The notes under the pieces are model-generated. The model was not told the origin of the DNA and searched no databases. It saw nothing but the letters and a program-made list of their open reading frames with translations. From the NCBI GenBank assembly GCA_039944535.1, contig JBDUYP010000024.1:1-64000 (forward strand): a DNA stretch of 64,000 bases. The letters are read 5' to 3'. The translations under genes were made by a program, and so were the position numbers. Positions 54,499-63,634 of the stretch are shown here, piece by piece; within the stretch, counting starts at the first letter, position 1, and each line of letters begins with the position of its first letter. Source of the DNA: JAMZMI01 sp039944535. GTDB taxonomy: Bacteria > Bacteroidota > Bacteroidia > Cytophagales > Cyclobacteriaceae.

Positions 54499-55752
54499 AT
54501 GGAATTAAAAAGAGTCGTTGTTACTGGGATTGGTGCTGTTACGCCATTAGGAAATACTAAACAAGAATATTGGGACGGTTTGGCCAAAGGAGTAAGTGGT
54601 GCCGCCCCTATAACACGATTTGATACAACAAACTTTAAAACCAAGTTTGCTTGTGAAGTGAAGGGTTTTGATCCCACCAATTATTTGGATCGAAAAGAAG
54701 CCAGAAAAATGGACCCTTGTACGCAGTACGGGATGGTCGCTGGTGACGAAGCAATCAGAGATTCAGGAATGGATCTTGAAAAAGTAGACAAAGATAATAT
54801 CGGAGTAATCTGGGGGAGTGGAATCGGAGGATTTACCACATTCCAGCAAGAAGTCACCAACTTTGCTACTGGTGGCGGGACTCCAAGGTTCAACCCGTTC
54901 TTTGTTCCTAAAATGATCCTGGACATCACACCAGGTCAGCTATCAATTAAATACGGATTTAGAGGCCCCAATTTTGCAACTGTATCAGCATGTGCTTCAT
55001 CAAGCCACGCTATTGGAGATGCATTGACCTATATCAGATTAGGGAAAGCCAAGGCTATTTTGACTGGAGGTTCTGAAGCCGCTGTAATCGAATCTGGAAT
55101 TGGTGGTTTCAATGCTCTAAAAGCATTGTCTGAAAGAAATGATTCTCCTGAAACCGCATCTCGCCCTTATGACAAGGAAAGAGATGGTTTTGTGCTTGGA
55201 GAAGGTGCCGGAGCACTTATGCTCGAAGAGTATGAGCATGCCAAAGCAAGAGGCGCCAAAATTTATGCGGAAGTGTTAGGTAGCGGCATGTCGGCCGATG
55301 CATATCACATTACTGCCCCCCACCCAGAAGGTCATGGTATCAAGTTAGTAATGAACAATGCCCTGGCAGATGCGGGGATCACTGCTGATAAAATTGACTA
55401 CATTAATACGCACGGTACTTCTACACCGCTGGGAGATGCAGGTGAGGTCAAAGCTATAAGTGACGTTTTGGGTGATCACGTCTTCAACGTAAATATCAGT
55501 TCCACAAAATCAATGACTGGTCATTTGCTAGGTGGAGCCGGGGCTATAGAAAGTATTGCATGTTTGATGGCAATTGAAAAGGGTATCATCCCTCCTACTA
55601 TCAACCATTTTACAGACGACCCTGAAATCGATCCAAATCTCAATTTGACTTTTAACAAAGCACAGAAAAGAGAAGTGAAAATTGCCCTGAGTAACACTTT
55701 TGGATTTGGTGGACACAATAGCACGATAATTTTCGGTAAATACGAAGAGTAA
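54499..55752 (+). CDS. fabF: Beta-ketoacyl-ACP synthase II FabF
   Basis: 417 residues. Catalytic Cys165 (TVSACASSSHAIGD), His305 (NTHGTSTPLGD) and His342 (SMTGHLLGGAGA). It elongates acyl-ACP by condensation with malonyl-ACP. Adjacent to its carrier protein; the rnc GTG follows the stop codon directly. Confidence 0.98.
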   Translation: MELKRVVVTGIGAVTPLGNTKQEYWDGLAKGVSGAAPITRFDTTNFKTKFACEVKGFDPTNYLDRKEARKMDPCTQYGMVAGDEAIRDSGMDLEKVDKDNIGVIWGSGIGGFTTFQQEVTNFATGGGTPRFNPFFVPKMILDITPGQLSIKYGFRGPNFATVSACASSSHAIGDALTYIRLGKAKAILTGGSEAAVIESGIGGFNALKALSERNDSPETASRPYDKERDGFVLGEGAGALMLEEYEHAKARGAKIYAEVLGSGMSADAYHITAPHPEGHGIKLVMNNALADAGITADKIDYINTHGTSTPLGDAGEVKAISDVLGDHVFNVNISSTKSMTGHLLGGAGAIESIACLMAIEKGIIPPTINHFTDDPEIDPNLNLTFNKAQKREVKIALSNTFGFGGHNSTIIFGKYEE

Positions 55753-56496
55753 GTGCCGTCTCTGCTCAGAAAATCATTCGGGTTTATCGGCTACCTCCTA
55801 GCGAGTGACAAAGAGCTTTATCGACATTTTAAGATAATCACGGGAAAAAGGCCACTCAGCCTGTCGCTTTATAAATTAGCTATGCGGCATACGAGTGCCG
55901 CCACTGTCAACAAAAAAGGTTTTAAGGAATCTTATGAACGCCTCGAATACCTTGGGGATGCCATTCTCGGCATGGTGGTGGCCGAAGTGCTTTACAAAAA
56001 ATTCCCCTTCAAGGACGAAGGCTTCCTCACTGAAACACGGAGCAAAATCGTCAATAGGGAGTCTTTAAATCAAGTTTCCAAAAAAATTGGCCTTCAAAAT
56101 CTTGTTAAATACAATCGCAACAGAGGAACGGCCATCTCACACAAATCTGTCTATGGCGATTGTCTGGAATCACTGATTGGCGCCATTTATCTGGATCATG
56201 GATTCAGAGCCTCTAAAGCATTTATACTCAACCGCCTGATCAGGCCTCATTTTGATCTAGACGAACTAACCAACCTCACCATCAACCACAAGAGCAAGAT
56301 CATAGAATGGGCCCAAAAAGAGGACAAAGACCTTAAATTCGAGATCATCCAGCACAATGAAGAAACCCGAAACAAACAGTTTGTTGCACAGGTATTCATT
56401 GACGAGGAACCAATGGAGAAGGGATATGGCTTTAGTAAGAAAAAAGCTGAGCAAGATGCTGCCCAGAAAACACTCGATGAATTAGATTTAGGTTAG
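55753..56496 (+). CDS. rnc: Ribonuclease III
   Basis: 247 residues from a GTG directly after the fabF stop. RNase III signature ERLEYLGDAILGMVVAE (Glu65, Asp69), the second acidic site YGDCLESLIGAIYLD and a C-terminal double-stranded RNA-binding domain (KGYGFSKKKAEQDAAQKTL). It processes rRNA precursors and other duplex RNA. Its stop and the nadE start share one base. Confidence 0.96.
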   Translation: MPSLLRKSFGFIGYLLASDKELYRHFKIITGKRPLSLSLYKLAMRHTSAATVNKKGFKESYERLEYLGDAILGMVVAEVLYKKFPFKDEGFLTETRSKIVNRESLNQVSKKIGLQNLVKYNRNRGTAISHKSVYGDCLESLIGAIYLDHGFRASKAFILNRLIRPHFDLDELTNLTINHKSKIIEWAQKEDKDLKFEIIQHNEETRNKQFVAQVFIDEEPMEKGYGFSKKKAEQDAAQKTLDELDLG

Positions 56497-58349
56497 TGGA
56501 TAAAAAAATCATCATTGGAGGGGCTTGTCTTAACCAGGTCCCAATGGATTGGGACAATAACCTAGGAAATATCTTAGCGGCAATAGCGGAGGCCAAAGAA
56601 AAAGGCGTTCGGGTGCTCTGTTTGCCAGAGCTCTGCATTACGGGCTATGGCTGTGAGGATATGTTTCTAAGCTCGTGGCTCGCAGAAAAGGCTCTGGACA
56701 AACTAGGACTTATCATCCCCGAAACCGAGGGCATCATGATCTCAGTAGGGTTGCCTGTGTGGTTTGAAGGGCAATGCTACAACGTTGCTTGCCTGATCGA
56801 TAATCAAAAAGTGCTCGGGTTTTACGCTAAGCAAAAGCTAGCCAATGATGGAGTTCACTATGAGCCGCGATGGTTTGCTCCGTGGCAAAGTGGCTTGAAT
56901 TCAACCTTCGAATATCTGGGTTCTTCTTACCCATTTGGGCATTTCACTTTGGAGGTTGCAGGCATCAAAATTGGTTTTGAAATATGTGAAGATGCCTGGC
57001 GAGAAGATCGGCCTGGCACACACAAAATCAACAAGGGAGTAGATCTTTTCCTGAACCCAAGCGCAAGTCATTTTGCTTTTGGTAAAGCAGAATTCCGCGA
57101 AAATCTGGTATTGGAAAGCTCCGAGAAACTTGCCGCCACATATCTCTACACTAACCTACTGGGCAATGAGTCAGGCAGAATGATTTATGATGGGGATATT
57201 CTGATTGCCAGAAATGGGAAATTGGTCGCAAAAAACAGGCGATTGAGTTTTAAAGATTACAATCTCCTTTCCATAGAAGTTGACTTTGCCTCCGCCAAAA
57301 ATGGCAATGAAGCCGTGATGCTGGATCACCCAAATCAGTTTGAAGAATTTGCGAATGCGGCATCTTTGGCTCTGTTTGATTATATGAGGAAGGCCCGTAG
57401 CAAGGGTTTTGTGCTCTCACTCAGTGGTGGAGCTGACTCTAGTAGTATTGCTGTACTGGTTGCTGAACTGGTGAGAAACGGGCTCAATGAGCTCGGTTTT
57501 GAAAAATTTAAGCGCAAGACTGGCTTGGATCTCAAGGAAGGCTCTAAAGAAGATATCGTAGGACAAATTCTGCATACCGCATATCAGGGAACAGTTAACT
57601 CTTCTGCCGAAACTCTGAACTCAGCAAAAGGCCTTGCAGAAAGTATCGGTGCTCAATTTTCACAATGGAAGATTGATGAGGAAGTAGCTTCCTACAGAGC
57701 GTCGATAGAAACAGCTCTAGGACGCGAATTGTCCTGGGATGCTGATGATCTGGCCTTGCAAAACATACAAGCCAGAGCCCGGTCGCCAATCATCTGGATG
57801 CTGGCCAATATCAAAAACTGTCTCCTGCTCTCAACTTCAAACCGCAGCGAAGGGGATGTGGGGTACGCCACGATGGACGGTGACACGAGTGGCAGCATCT
57901 CACCAATTGCGGCAGTTGACAAAAGTTTCATACTGTCATGGCTACAGTATGCGGAGAAAGAGTTGGGGTACCACGGCTTGAAGTACGTAAACGGTCTATC
58001 CCCAACAGCCGAACTTCGACCACAGGAGATGCATCAGACTGATGAAGATGACCTCATGCCGTATTCAGTTTTAGTAAATATTGAAAAGAAAGCGATCCGT
58101 GACAAAAAATCTCCTCTTGAAGTCTATGATCGACTAAAAGGTCAATACCCTGACCACCTACTTTTGAAGCAATGGATCACCAAATTTTATAGGATGTGGT
58201 CAATCAACCAATGGAAGCGTGAGCGTATTGCGCCAAGCTTTCATCTGGATGATTTCAATGTGGATCCAAGAAGCTGGTGCAGATTTCCTATTCTGTCCGG
58301 TGGATTTCAGGAGGAACTTGAAGAACTAAATCAAGGAACCGGATCATAA
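56496..58349 (+). CDS. nadE: Glutamine-dependent NAD+ synthetase
   Basis: 617 residues from a GTG start. An N-terminal nitrilase-type glutaminase (Glu in LPELCITGYGCE, Lys in YAKQKLAND, Cys in FEICEDAWRED) is followed by a synthetase domain with the ATP-PP loop LSLSGGADSSSIAVL and STSNRSEGDVGYATMDGD. It converts nicotinate adenine dinucleotide to NAD+ using ammonia from glutamine. The 3' end overlaps the convergent yidD gene by 19 bases. Confidence 0.97.
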   Translation: MDKKIIIGGACLNQVPMDWDNNLGNILAAIAEAKEKGVRVLCLPELCITGYGCEDMFLSSWLAEKALDKLGLIIPETEGIMISVGLPVWFEGQCYNVACLIDNQKVLGFYAKQKLANDGVHYEPRWFAPWQSGLNSTFEYLGSSYPFGHFTLEVAGIKIGFEICEDAWREDRPGTHKINKGVDLFLNPSASHFAFGKAEFRENLVLESSEKLAATYLYTNLLGNESGRMIYDGDILIARNGKLVAKNRRLSFKDYNLLSIEVDFASAKNGNEAVMLDHPNQFEEFANAASLALFDYMRKARSKGFVLSLSGGADSSSIAVLVAELVRNGLNELGFEKFKRKTGLDLKEGSKEDIVGQILHTAYQGTVNSSAETLNSAKGLAESIGAQFSQWKIDEEVASYRASIETALGRELSWDADDLALQNIQARARSPIIWMLANIKNCLLLSTSNRSEGDVGYATMDGDTSGSISPIAAVDKSFILSWLQYAEKELGYHGLKYVNGLSPTAELRPQEMHQTDEDDLMPYSVLVNIEKKAIRDKKSPLEVYDRLKGQYPDHLLLKQWITKFYRMWSINQWKRERIAPSFHLDDFNVDPRSWCRFPILSGGFQEELEELNQGTGS

Positions 58350-58552
58350 CCACTGCCTCCCCATGGATGACATCTGGAGATACGTTTGATCGCCAGTTTC
58401 AGCCCCTTGAGTACTCCATGTTTGGTTATGGCTTCTTTAGCATAATGTGAGCATGTAGGCGTGTACCTGCATGTACTCGGAAAAAGAGGAGAAATACAGT
58501 ACTGGTAAAAAAGCACCGGAATAATAAAGATTTGACGAATCAGTTTGCTCAC
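58331..58552 (-). CDS. yidD: Membrane protein insertion efficiency factor YidD
   Basis: 73 residues. Family signature PSTCRYTPTCSHYAKEAI, followed by RISRCHPWGGSGYDPVP; three conserved cysteines are present. YidD is a small amphipathic protein that helps YidC insert inner-membrane proteins. In many bacteria it sits beside rnpA and yidC; here it is alone, convergent with nadE. Confidence 0.95.
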   Translation of the reverse strand: MSKLIRQIFIIPVLFYQYCISPLFPSTCRYTPTCSHYAKEAITKHGVLKGLKLAIKRISRCHPWGGSGYDPVP

Positions 58553-58646
58553 AAGCCAAAAGTAGATTTGTTATTTGGTGCTAACAATAAAATTGATTCT
58601 TTTGTGCCCTGAATATGAACCAATTCCACGCTTGACCCATCGATTT

Positions 58647-60095
58647 GTGAAGAAAGTATTTGCGGCAACTTTACTTACCCTGATATTGAGCATTGGTGCA
58701 TTTCCACTATTGTCACAATCTATCCCTGATCCCCCCAATATCAATCTGGATACTGTCCAGAACAATCTTGTCACAATCAACAACATCTTTATCCTTGGCA
58801 ATGAAAAGACGCGAGAGTCTATCATAACCCGTGAACTGAGTTTTTCTAAAGGAGACACGATCAGCATGCACAGACTGATTGGGTTTCAAACTGAAGACAG
58901 AAACAAGATTTACAATACCAACTTATTCAACACCGTAGAAATCCAGATCCTGGAGTTGGACAGTGAGAACGTGGACATCCTAATCAAGCTGACAGAAAGG
59001 TGGTACTTGTACCCCGGCATTATTTTCAGAACCAGTGCCGGAGACCGAAACTTTACCAATTGGTGGAAAAACGAGAATCACGATCTCAGCAGAGTGAATT
59101 ATGGTTTCAATCTATCGAAGTATAACCTGAGAGGAAGAGACGAAACAGTCTTACTCACGGCACAATTCGGTTTCGAAAAAGTGTTTTTACTCAACTACGT
59201 AGTACCGTATATCGACAAAAATCAAAAGTTTGGCTTGATTACAGATATAGGGTACTCAGAGTATAAAAACCTACCATACAGGACTATTGATCACTATCCC
59301 CGATTTATCCTTTCTGAGGACATACAGAGAAAAAGCTTTGGCACCTCACTAAGTCTTAGTTATCGAGGGTCATTTTACACGAGGCACTTTATCACGACGG
59401 GTTTCAACACCTCAACTATCACAGACAGTGTCAAAGTGGCAAATCCTGAATATTTCAATGGAAAGCGAACCACTCAACGGTACCTCAGGCTTTCTTATTC
59501 GTATACGCGCGATTACCGAGACAACCACACATATCCTTTGAGGGGAAATTACATCAGCGCGACACTTGGCAGAAGTGGCCTTGGGGTCTTCAATGATTTC
59601 AACCGCTGGTATCTTTACGCAAGTTTTTATCAATATTTCGATCTTGGAAGGAAGTTTTTTCTTGGGACCAATGTCAGCGCACATTTTTCGACCAAAGATG
59701 TGCCTTACTCCAGATATCTGGCGCTTGGGTATGAAAACTACATAGTCAGGGGATATGAACTCAATGTGGTTGAAGGCCCGCAAGCTTTACTTTTCAAATC
59801 CTCATTGAAGAAACGCTTGTTCAAAACTGCAGCGACAATACCGGATGATTGGATGCCCATGAAGCAATTTAGGAGATGGCCTTTGGCATTATATCTCAAG
59901 ACTTTTTTCGATGCTGCCTACGTCAACAACTACCCCAATTACGAACTCAACTCCCGGTTATCAAACAAACCCATTTACAGTGTAGGGCTGGGTCTTGACT
60001 TTGTTACCATTCACGACCTCACGATCAGGCTGGAAGAATCATACAATGCCGAAGGGCAGTTCAATTTTGTGTTGGGGTTTAAACATGATTTGTAA
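58647..60095 (+). CDS. POTRA / BamA-TamA family outer-membrane protein
   Basis: 482 residues from the GTG at 58647. Earlier in-frame starts (from 58575) would put 24 polar residues before a clean signal peptide (KKVFAATLLTLILSIGAFPLLSQS) and lie near the likely promoter. One POTRA-like domain (ITRELSFSKGDTI, NKIYNTNLFNTVEI) precedes a barrel with the surface-antigen pattern (RDNHTYPLRGNYISATL, ending FNFVLGFKHDL). It is too short for BamA and resembles the small BamA-like proteins of Bacteroidota. Substrate unknown. Confidence 0.87.
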   Translation: MKKVFAATLLTLILSIGAFPLLSQSIPDPPNINLDTVQNNLVTINNIFILGNEKTRESIITRELSFSKGDTISMHRLIGFQTEDRNKIYNTNLFNTVEIQILELDSENVDILIKLTERWYLYPGIIFRTSAGDRNFTNWWKNENHDLSRVNYGFNLSKYNLRGRDETVLLTAQFGFEKVFLLNYVVPYIDKNQKFGLITDIGYSEYKNLPYRTIDHYPRFILSEDIQRKSFGTSLSLSYRGSFYTRHFITTGFNTSTITDSVKVANPEYFNGKRTTQRYLRLSYSYTRDYRDNHTYPLRGNYISATLGRSGLGVFNDFNRWYLYASFYQYFDLGRKFFLGTNVSAHFSTKDVPYSRYLALGYENYIVRGYELNVVEGPQALLFKSSLKKRLFKTAATIPDDWMPMKQFRRWPLALYLKTFFDAAYVNNYPNYELNSRLSNKPIYSVGLGLDFVTIHDLTIRLEESYNAEGQFNFVLGFKHDL

Positions 60096-60096
60096 T

Positions 60097-60657
60097 TCAA
60101 TATCTCCGTTTCCTTACTTTCCCTTTCTCATCATAGAAATACCACTTACCTACCATTTCTCCTTCTTGATACTTTCCCGTTTGCTTTAAATCACCATTTT
60201 CGTAGTAGAAAGACCAATCTCCGTGAGGCAGACCGTCTTTATAAGCCCCAACTTGCTGCTTTTCACCATTAGGGTAATAGTAAATCCACAATCCTTCATA
60301 AACACCCTGGTGAAAAACACCTTTCCTTCTCACAGTTCCATCTGCATAGTAGTTCTTGGTTGTGTCCTGCTGCAAATCATTCTCCCAGTTTTCCTCTCCG
60401 GACAAGTTACCATCTTGGTCATAATAACGCTGGAAACCGTGCAGCTTCCCTTGATGAAACTCCAGTTCGGCATTTCTATTCCCATTTGGGTAAAAGTATC
60501 TCCACAAGCCATGCTTCTCTCCACCCAGCATAGCTCCAATAGCTTTCATATCCCCACTGTCATAAAATAGCGTATCGGGTTGGTTTTGGCCTTGAGCCAA
60601 ACAACCATATGTCGAAAAAAAGAGCATGAGCATGTAAGGGATGCATTTCATTTTCAC
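60097..60657 (-). CDS. Exported YwqK / MORN-repeat protein
   Basis: 186 residues with a signal peptide (YMLMLFFSTYGCLAQG). The rest is about seven MORN-like units of the form GxWxxYYPNGxxxxxxxY. Such proteins are often labelled as YwqK antitoxins, but this one is exported and has no toxin gene nearby, so that name gives no function. The repeats form a beta-sheet surface often used for protein or membrane contacts. Ends one base after the BamA-like gene stops. Confidence 0.85.
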   Translation of the reverse strand: MKMKCIPYMLMLFFSTYGCLAQGQNQPDTLFYDSGDMKAIGAMLGGEKHGLWRYFYPNGNRNAELEFHQGKLHGFQRYYDQDGNLSGEENWENDLQQDTTKNYYADGTVRRKGVFHQGVYEGLWIYYYPNGEKQQVGAYKDGLPHGDWSFYYENGDLKQTGKYQEGEMVGKWYFYDEKGKVRKRRY

Positions 60658-60720
60658 AATTTAAACAGAGATAACATTCCGGTATTGAATTAATTCCTCA
60701 TAAAGGGTAATTTGCATGTC

Positions 60721-61512
60721 ATGCGCTTGAATCTGGCTGTTGCCCTTATCATCTGTACTTTTCTCCTCAATGCTCAGGATGGCAAATATCAAATGGGTGC
60801 TGCAAGTGCTGCAATGGGCGGTTCATCGCTCACCGTTACCAATGCCTGGTCACTGTTCAACAATGTAGGTGGCATTGGGGCATTGGATGAAACCTCGGCT
60901 TTCGTCACATACCAGAATAAATACGACGTATCTAGTTTTCAAACGGTGGGCGGAGGTTTCGTGCACTCAATGAATTTTGCCACAGCGGGAGTTGGTTTCT
61001 ACCATTTTGGAGATAACATCTACGGCCAGCAGCGTGCTACATTGGCTATTGGCAACAAACTACAAATGGTGAGCCTTGGCGCTGCAGTCAATGTCATTCA
61101 ATACAATGCTGAGGGGCTTGATACACGCAGAAGAATCGCTCTGGAGTTCGGTGGAGTTGTGCAGATCATTCCACAATTATCCTTTGGCGCACATATTTTT
61201 AATTTTAGAGAAAGCGATGTGGTGCCTACTGTAATGAAAGCGGGCCTCTCCTACCGGCCATCGGATCAGCTCATGATCAATGTAGAAACACAAAAGGAAC
61301 TTGGTTTTGGCGAAGTTTTCAAAGCCGGACTGGAGTACCAACTAATAGCTCCACTTTATTTGCGCACGGGCATAAGCACTCGTCCTTTCAAAAGCGCTTT
61401 TGGATTTGGTCTGAACATCAAACATTTTTTGTTCGACTATGCGTATGGAGCCAATCCCAACCTGGGAGGAATTCATGAAATATCTTTGACATATAAGCTT
61501 CGAGGCGAATGA
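60721..61512 (+). CDS. PorV/PorQ-like outer-membrane protein
   Basis: 263 residues from the ATG at 60721; a TTG at 60712 is in frame but less suitable. A signal peptide (LNLAVALIICTFLLNAQDG) is followed by MGAASAAMGGSSLTVTNAW, SLFNNVGGIG, the pattern with which PorV/PorQ-type barrels of the T9SS begin. Strands alternate through to HEISLTYKL. It overlaps the next gene by 4 bases. It could be a T9SS accessory protein or just a related barrel. Confidence 0.75.
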   Translation: MRLNLAVALIICTFLLNAQDGKYQMGAASAAMGGSSLTVTNAWSLFNNVGGIGALDETSAFVTYQNKYDVSSFQTVGGGFVHSMNFATAGVGFYHFGDNIYGQQRATLAIGNKLQMVSLGAAVNVIQYNAEGLDTRRRIALEFGGVVQIIPQLSFGAHIFNFRESDVVPTVMKAGLSYRPSDQLMINVETQKELGFGEVFKAGLEYQLIAPLYLRTGISTRPFKSAFGFGLNIKHFLFDYAYGANPNLGGIHEISLTYKLRGE

Positions 61513-63560
61513 AACCTTGGGTAAAACTGGCTTTGATTATGGTGTGTGTGGGTTTTCTCACCCTGCGATCAAATGCCCAAACGCAACCTGAAATAGATCT
61601 GGAGGATTTCGCAGAAAATCTTTTTCAAGTTCAGGACGAAGATGTGAGCTATGAAGACATCTATGAGTCGCTCCTCATTTACTTCACCAATCCCATCAAC
61701 CTCAACAAAACCACTTCGGAGGAGCTTGCCTCTCTCTATATGCTTTCGCCCTATCAGCTGACCAACTTCTTTGACCATGTGGAGAAAAATGGTGCGTTAA
61801 TCTCCATCAACGAGCTTCAGGCAATCGAAGGTTTTGACCTGCCAACGATCAGATCACTCTTGCCTTTCGTTTCAGTGGACGAAAGACTCGATAGTCGCTC
61901 GCTGTGGCAGAGAATCAAGGAAGAAAGAAATAATTATGTGCTGCTCCGATATACCCGCACTCTGGAAACACAAGAAGGCTACAGAGACCGTGAAGGCTCC
62001 AGCTATGCCGGCGACCCAAATACACTCTATGGGAGATACCGAATAAGCAGGTCTCATGACTTTAGTTTCGGGTTTACTTTTGAGAAGGATGCCGGAGAAT
62101 CTTTTACATGGAGTGAGAAAACAAAAGGTTTTGACTATTACTCTTTCCATTTAGCCCTGATGGACAAAGGCAAGTTCAAGTCGATAAACCTCGGCGACTA
62201 TCAGATGCAGTTCGGTCAGGGTCTGGTTTTCGGGGCAGGTTTCGGATCGGGCAAAGGAGCCGAAACTGTCAACACAGTAAAACGAAACAGCACAGGCATA
62301 AGACCCTATGCGAGTGTGCTGGAATCAGGCTTTTTTAGAGGTGCTGCCACAACTGTCGAGCTTGGAAAAACAGAAATCACCGCTTTTTACTCCAACCTCA
62401 ATCAAGACGCCAGCCTTCAAAACGACACAACTTACTCCAACTTTGAAGAGTTCGTAAACTCCATCCAATCGACGGGTTTTCACCGAACAGAAAATGAAAT
62501 AGCAGCTAAAAATAAAATCAATGAGCAGTCCTTCGGGGGTGCAGTACAGTACAACATCAACCCAAGAACAAAGTTTGGTGCCACATTTCTCAACACCTAC
62601 TACTCCAGGCCTCTACAGAAGAAACCCAACAACTACAACCAGTTCGAGTTTAAGGGCGATCACAATTACATTGGCAGTATATATGGATCATACGTATGGC
62701 AAAATTTCATACTTTTTGGAGAGGCCGCACAGTCAAAATCGGGAGGAAATGGAATGGTCGGAGGATTCATGGCAAGCCTCTCTCCTACCATAGACATGAG
62801 TATGGCTCTTCGGAATTATGAAAAAGACTTTCATTCTTTTTACGGAAATGCCTTTAGCGAAAGCTCCCGCATAATCAATGAAAAAGGGGTATACTGGGGA
62901 CTGAAAATCCATCCCAACCGGCGGCACACATTGGCCCTTTATTATGACAAGTTCTCTTTCCCCTGGCTGAGATACAGAACCGAATCTCCCTCCGAAGGAC
63001 ACGAATATCTGGCAAGGTACACGTTCAAACCATCAAGGTCCATCACCATGTATGGACAATTCCGCCATGAGAATAAGCAAATCACTGAATCCATAGATGA
63101 GTCAAACCTGAACAGACTTTTCACTGGATCGAAAAAAAACTACCTGATCAATATAGACTATAAATTAGGCCGCTCACTATCGCTCAAAACAAGGCTCCAA
63201 ACCTCATCATACGAGCTGAAAAATGAGAAAACGACGGGGTATGCGCTCATGCAGGATTTGAACTTTTCTTTCTGGAAAATGAAAGTGAGTACACGGGCTG
63301 CAATCTTTGATACAGATTATGCAAACCGACAATATGCCTATGAGAAGAATGTGCTTTATGCTTTTTCTATACCTGCCTACAATGGTGTAGGTACCCGGGC
63401 TTACATCCTCTTGCAATACAACGCAACCAGAAAGCTAACCTTCTGGGCTCGATATGCCAGATTCAATTATAGAGACACAGATACAGTGGGATCGGGACTT
63501 GCAGAAATCTCTACCAACACCCGAAGTACGCTCAATATCATGGCCAGAATCAAGTTATAA
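61509..63560 (+). CDS. Helix-hairpin-helix domain outer-membrane protein
   Basis: 683 residues with a signal peptide ending at TLRSNAQ. Residues about 50-120 carry two helix-hairpin-helix-like units (NLNKTTSEELASLYMLS, SINELQAIEGFDLPTIRSLL), similar to ComEA-type DNA-binding repeats. The remaining 550 residues are beta-rich with many aromatic residues and look like a large outer-membrane barrel, ending in STLNIMARIKL. This architecture recurs in Bacteroidota. The helix-hairpin-helix part might bind DNA or act as a plug. Translationally coupled to the PorV-like gene. Confidence 0.8.
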   Translation: MKPWVKLALIMVCVGFLTLRSNAQTQPEIDLEDFAENLFQVQDEDVSYEDIYESLLIYFTNPINLNKTTSEELASLYMLSPYQLTNFFDHVEKNGALISINELQAIEGFDLPTIRSLLPFVSVDERLDSRSLWQRIKEERNNYVLLRYTRTLETQEGYRDREGSSYAGDPNTLYGRYRISRSHDFSFGFTFEKDAGESFTWSEKTKGFDYYSFHLALMDKGKFKSINLGDYQMQFGQGLVFGAGFGSGKGAETVNTVKRNSTGIRPYASVLESGFFRGAATTVELGKTEITAFYSNLNQDASLQNDTTYSNFEEFVNSIQSTGFHRTENEIAAKNKINEQSFGGAVQYNINPRTKFGATFLNTYYSRPLQKKPNNYNQFEFKGDHNYIGSIYGSYVWQNFILFGEAAQSKSGGNGMVGGFMASLSPTIDMSMALRNYEKDFHSFYGNAFSESSRIINEKGVYWGLKIHPNRRHTLALYYDKFSFPWLRYRTESPSEGHEYLARYTFKPSRSITMYGQFRHENKQITESIDESNLNRLFTGSKKNYLINIDYKLGRSLSLKTRLQTSSYELKNEKTTGYALMQDLNFSFWKMKVSTRAAIFDTDYANRQYAYEKNVLYAFSIPAYNGVGTRAYILLQYNATRKLTFWARYARFNYRDTDTVGSGLAEISTNTRSTLNIMARIKL

Positions 63561-63600
63561 CAAAGGCTGGTAAATAAATGTAACTACATATAATGTATGT

Positions 63601-63633
63601 TCGTATAAATATGCAACACACATAATTATACGA
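63601..63633. promoter_or_regulatory. Inverted repeat before the nitroreductase gene
   Basis: TCGTATAA at 63601-63608 and TTATACGA at 63626-63633: perfect 8-base arms with a 17-base spacer, ending one base before the ATG. A second, shorter dyad TACAT-ATA-ATGTA lies just upstream. It is a candidate operator. Confidence 0.45.
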
Positions 63634-63634
63634 C

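Noticed and set aside
60097..60657. Toxin-antitoxin module (YwqK)
   Set aside because: The protein is exported, consists of MORN repeats, and has no partner toxin gene beside it.
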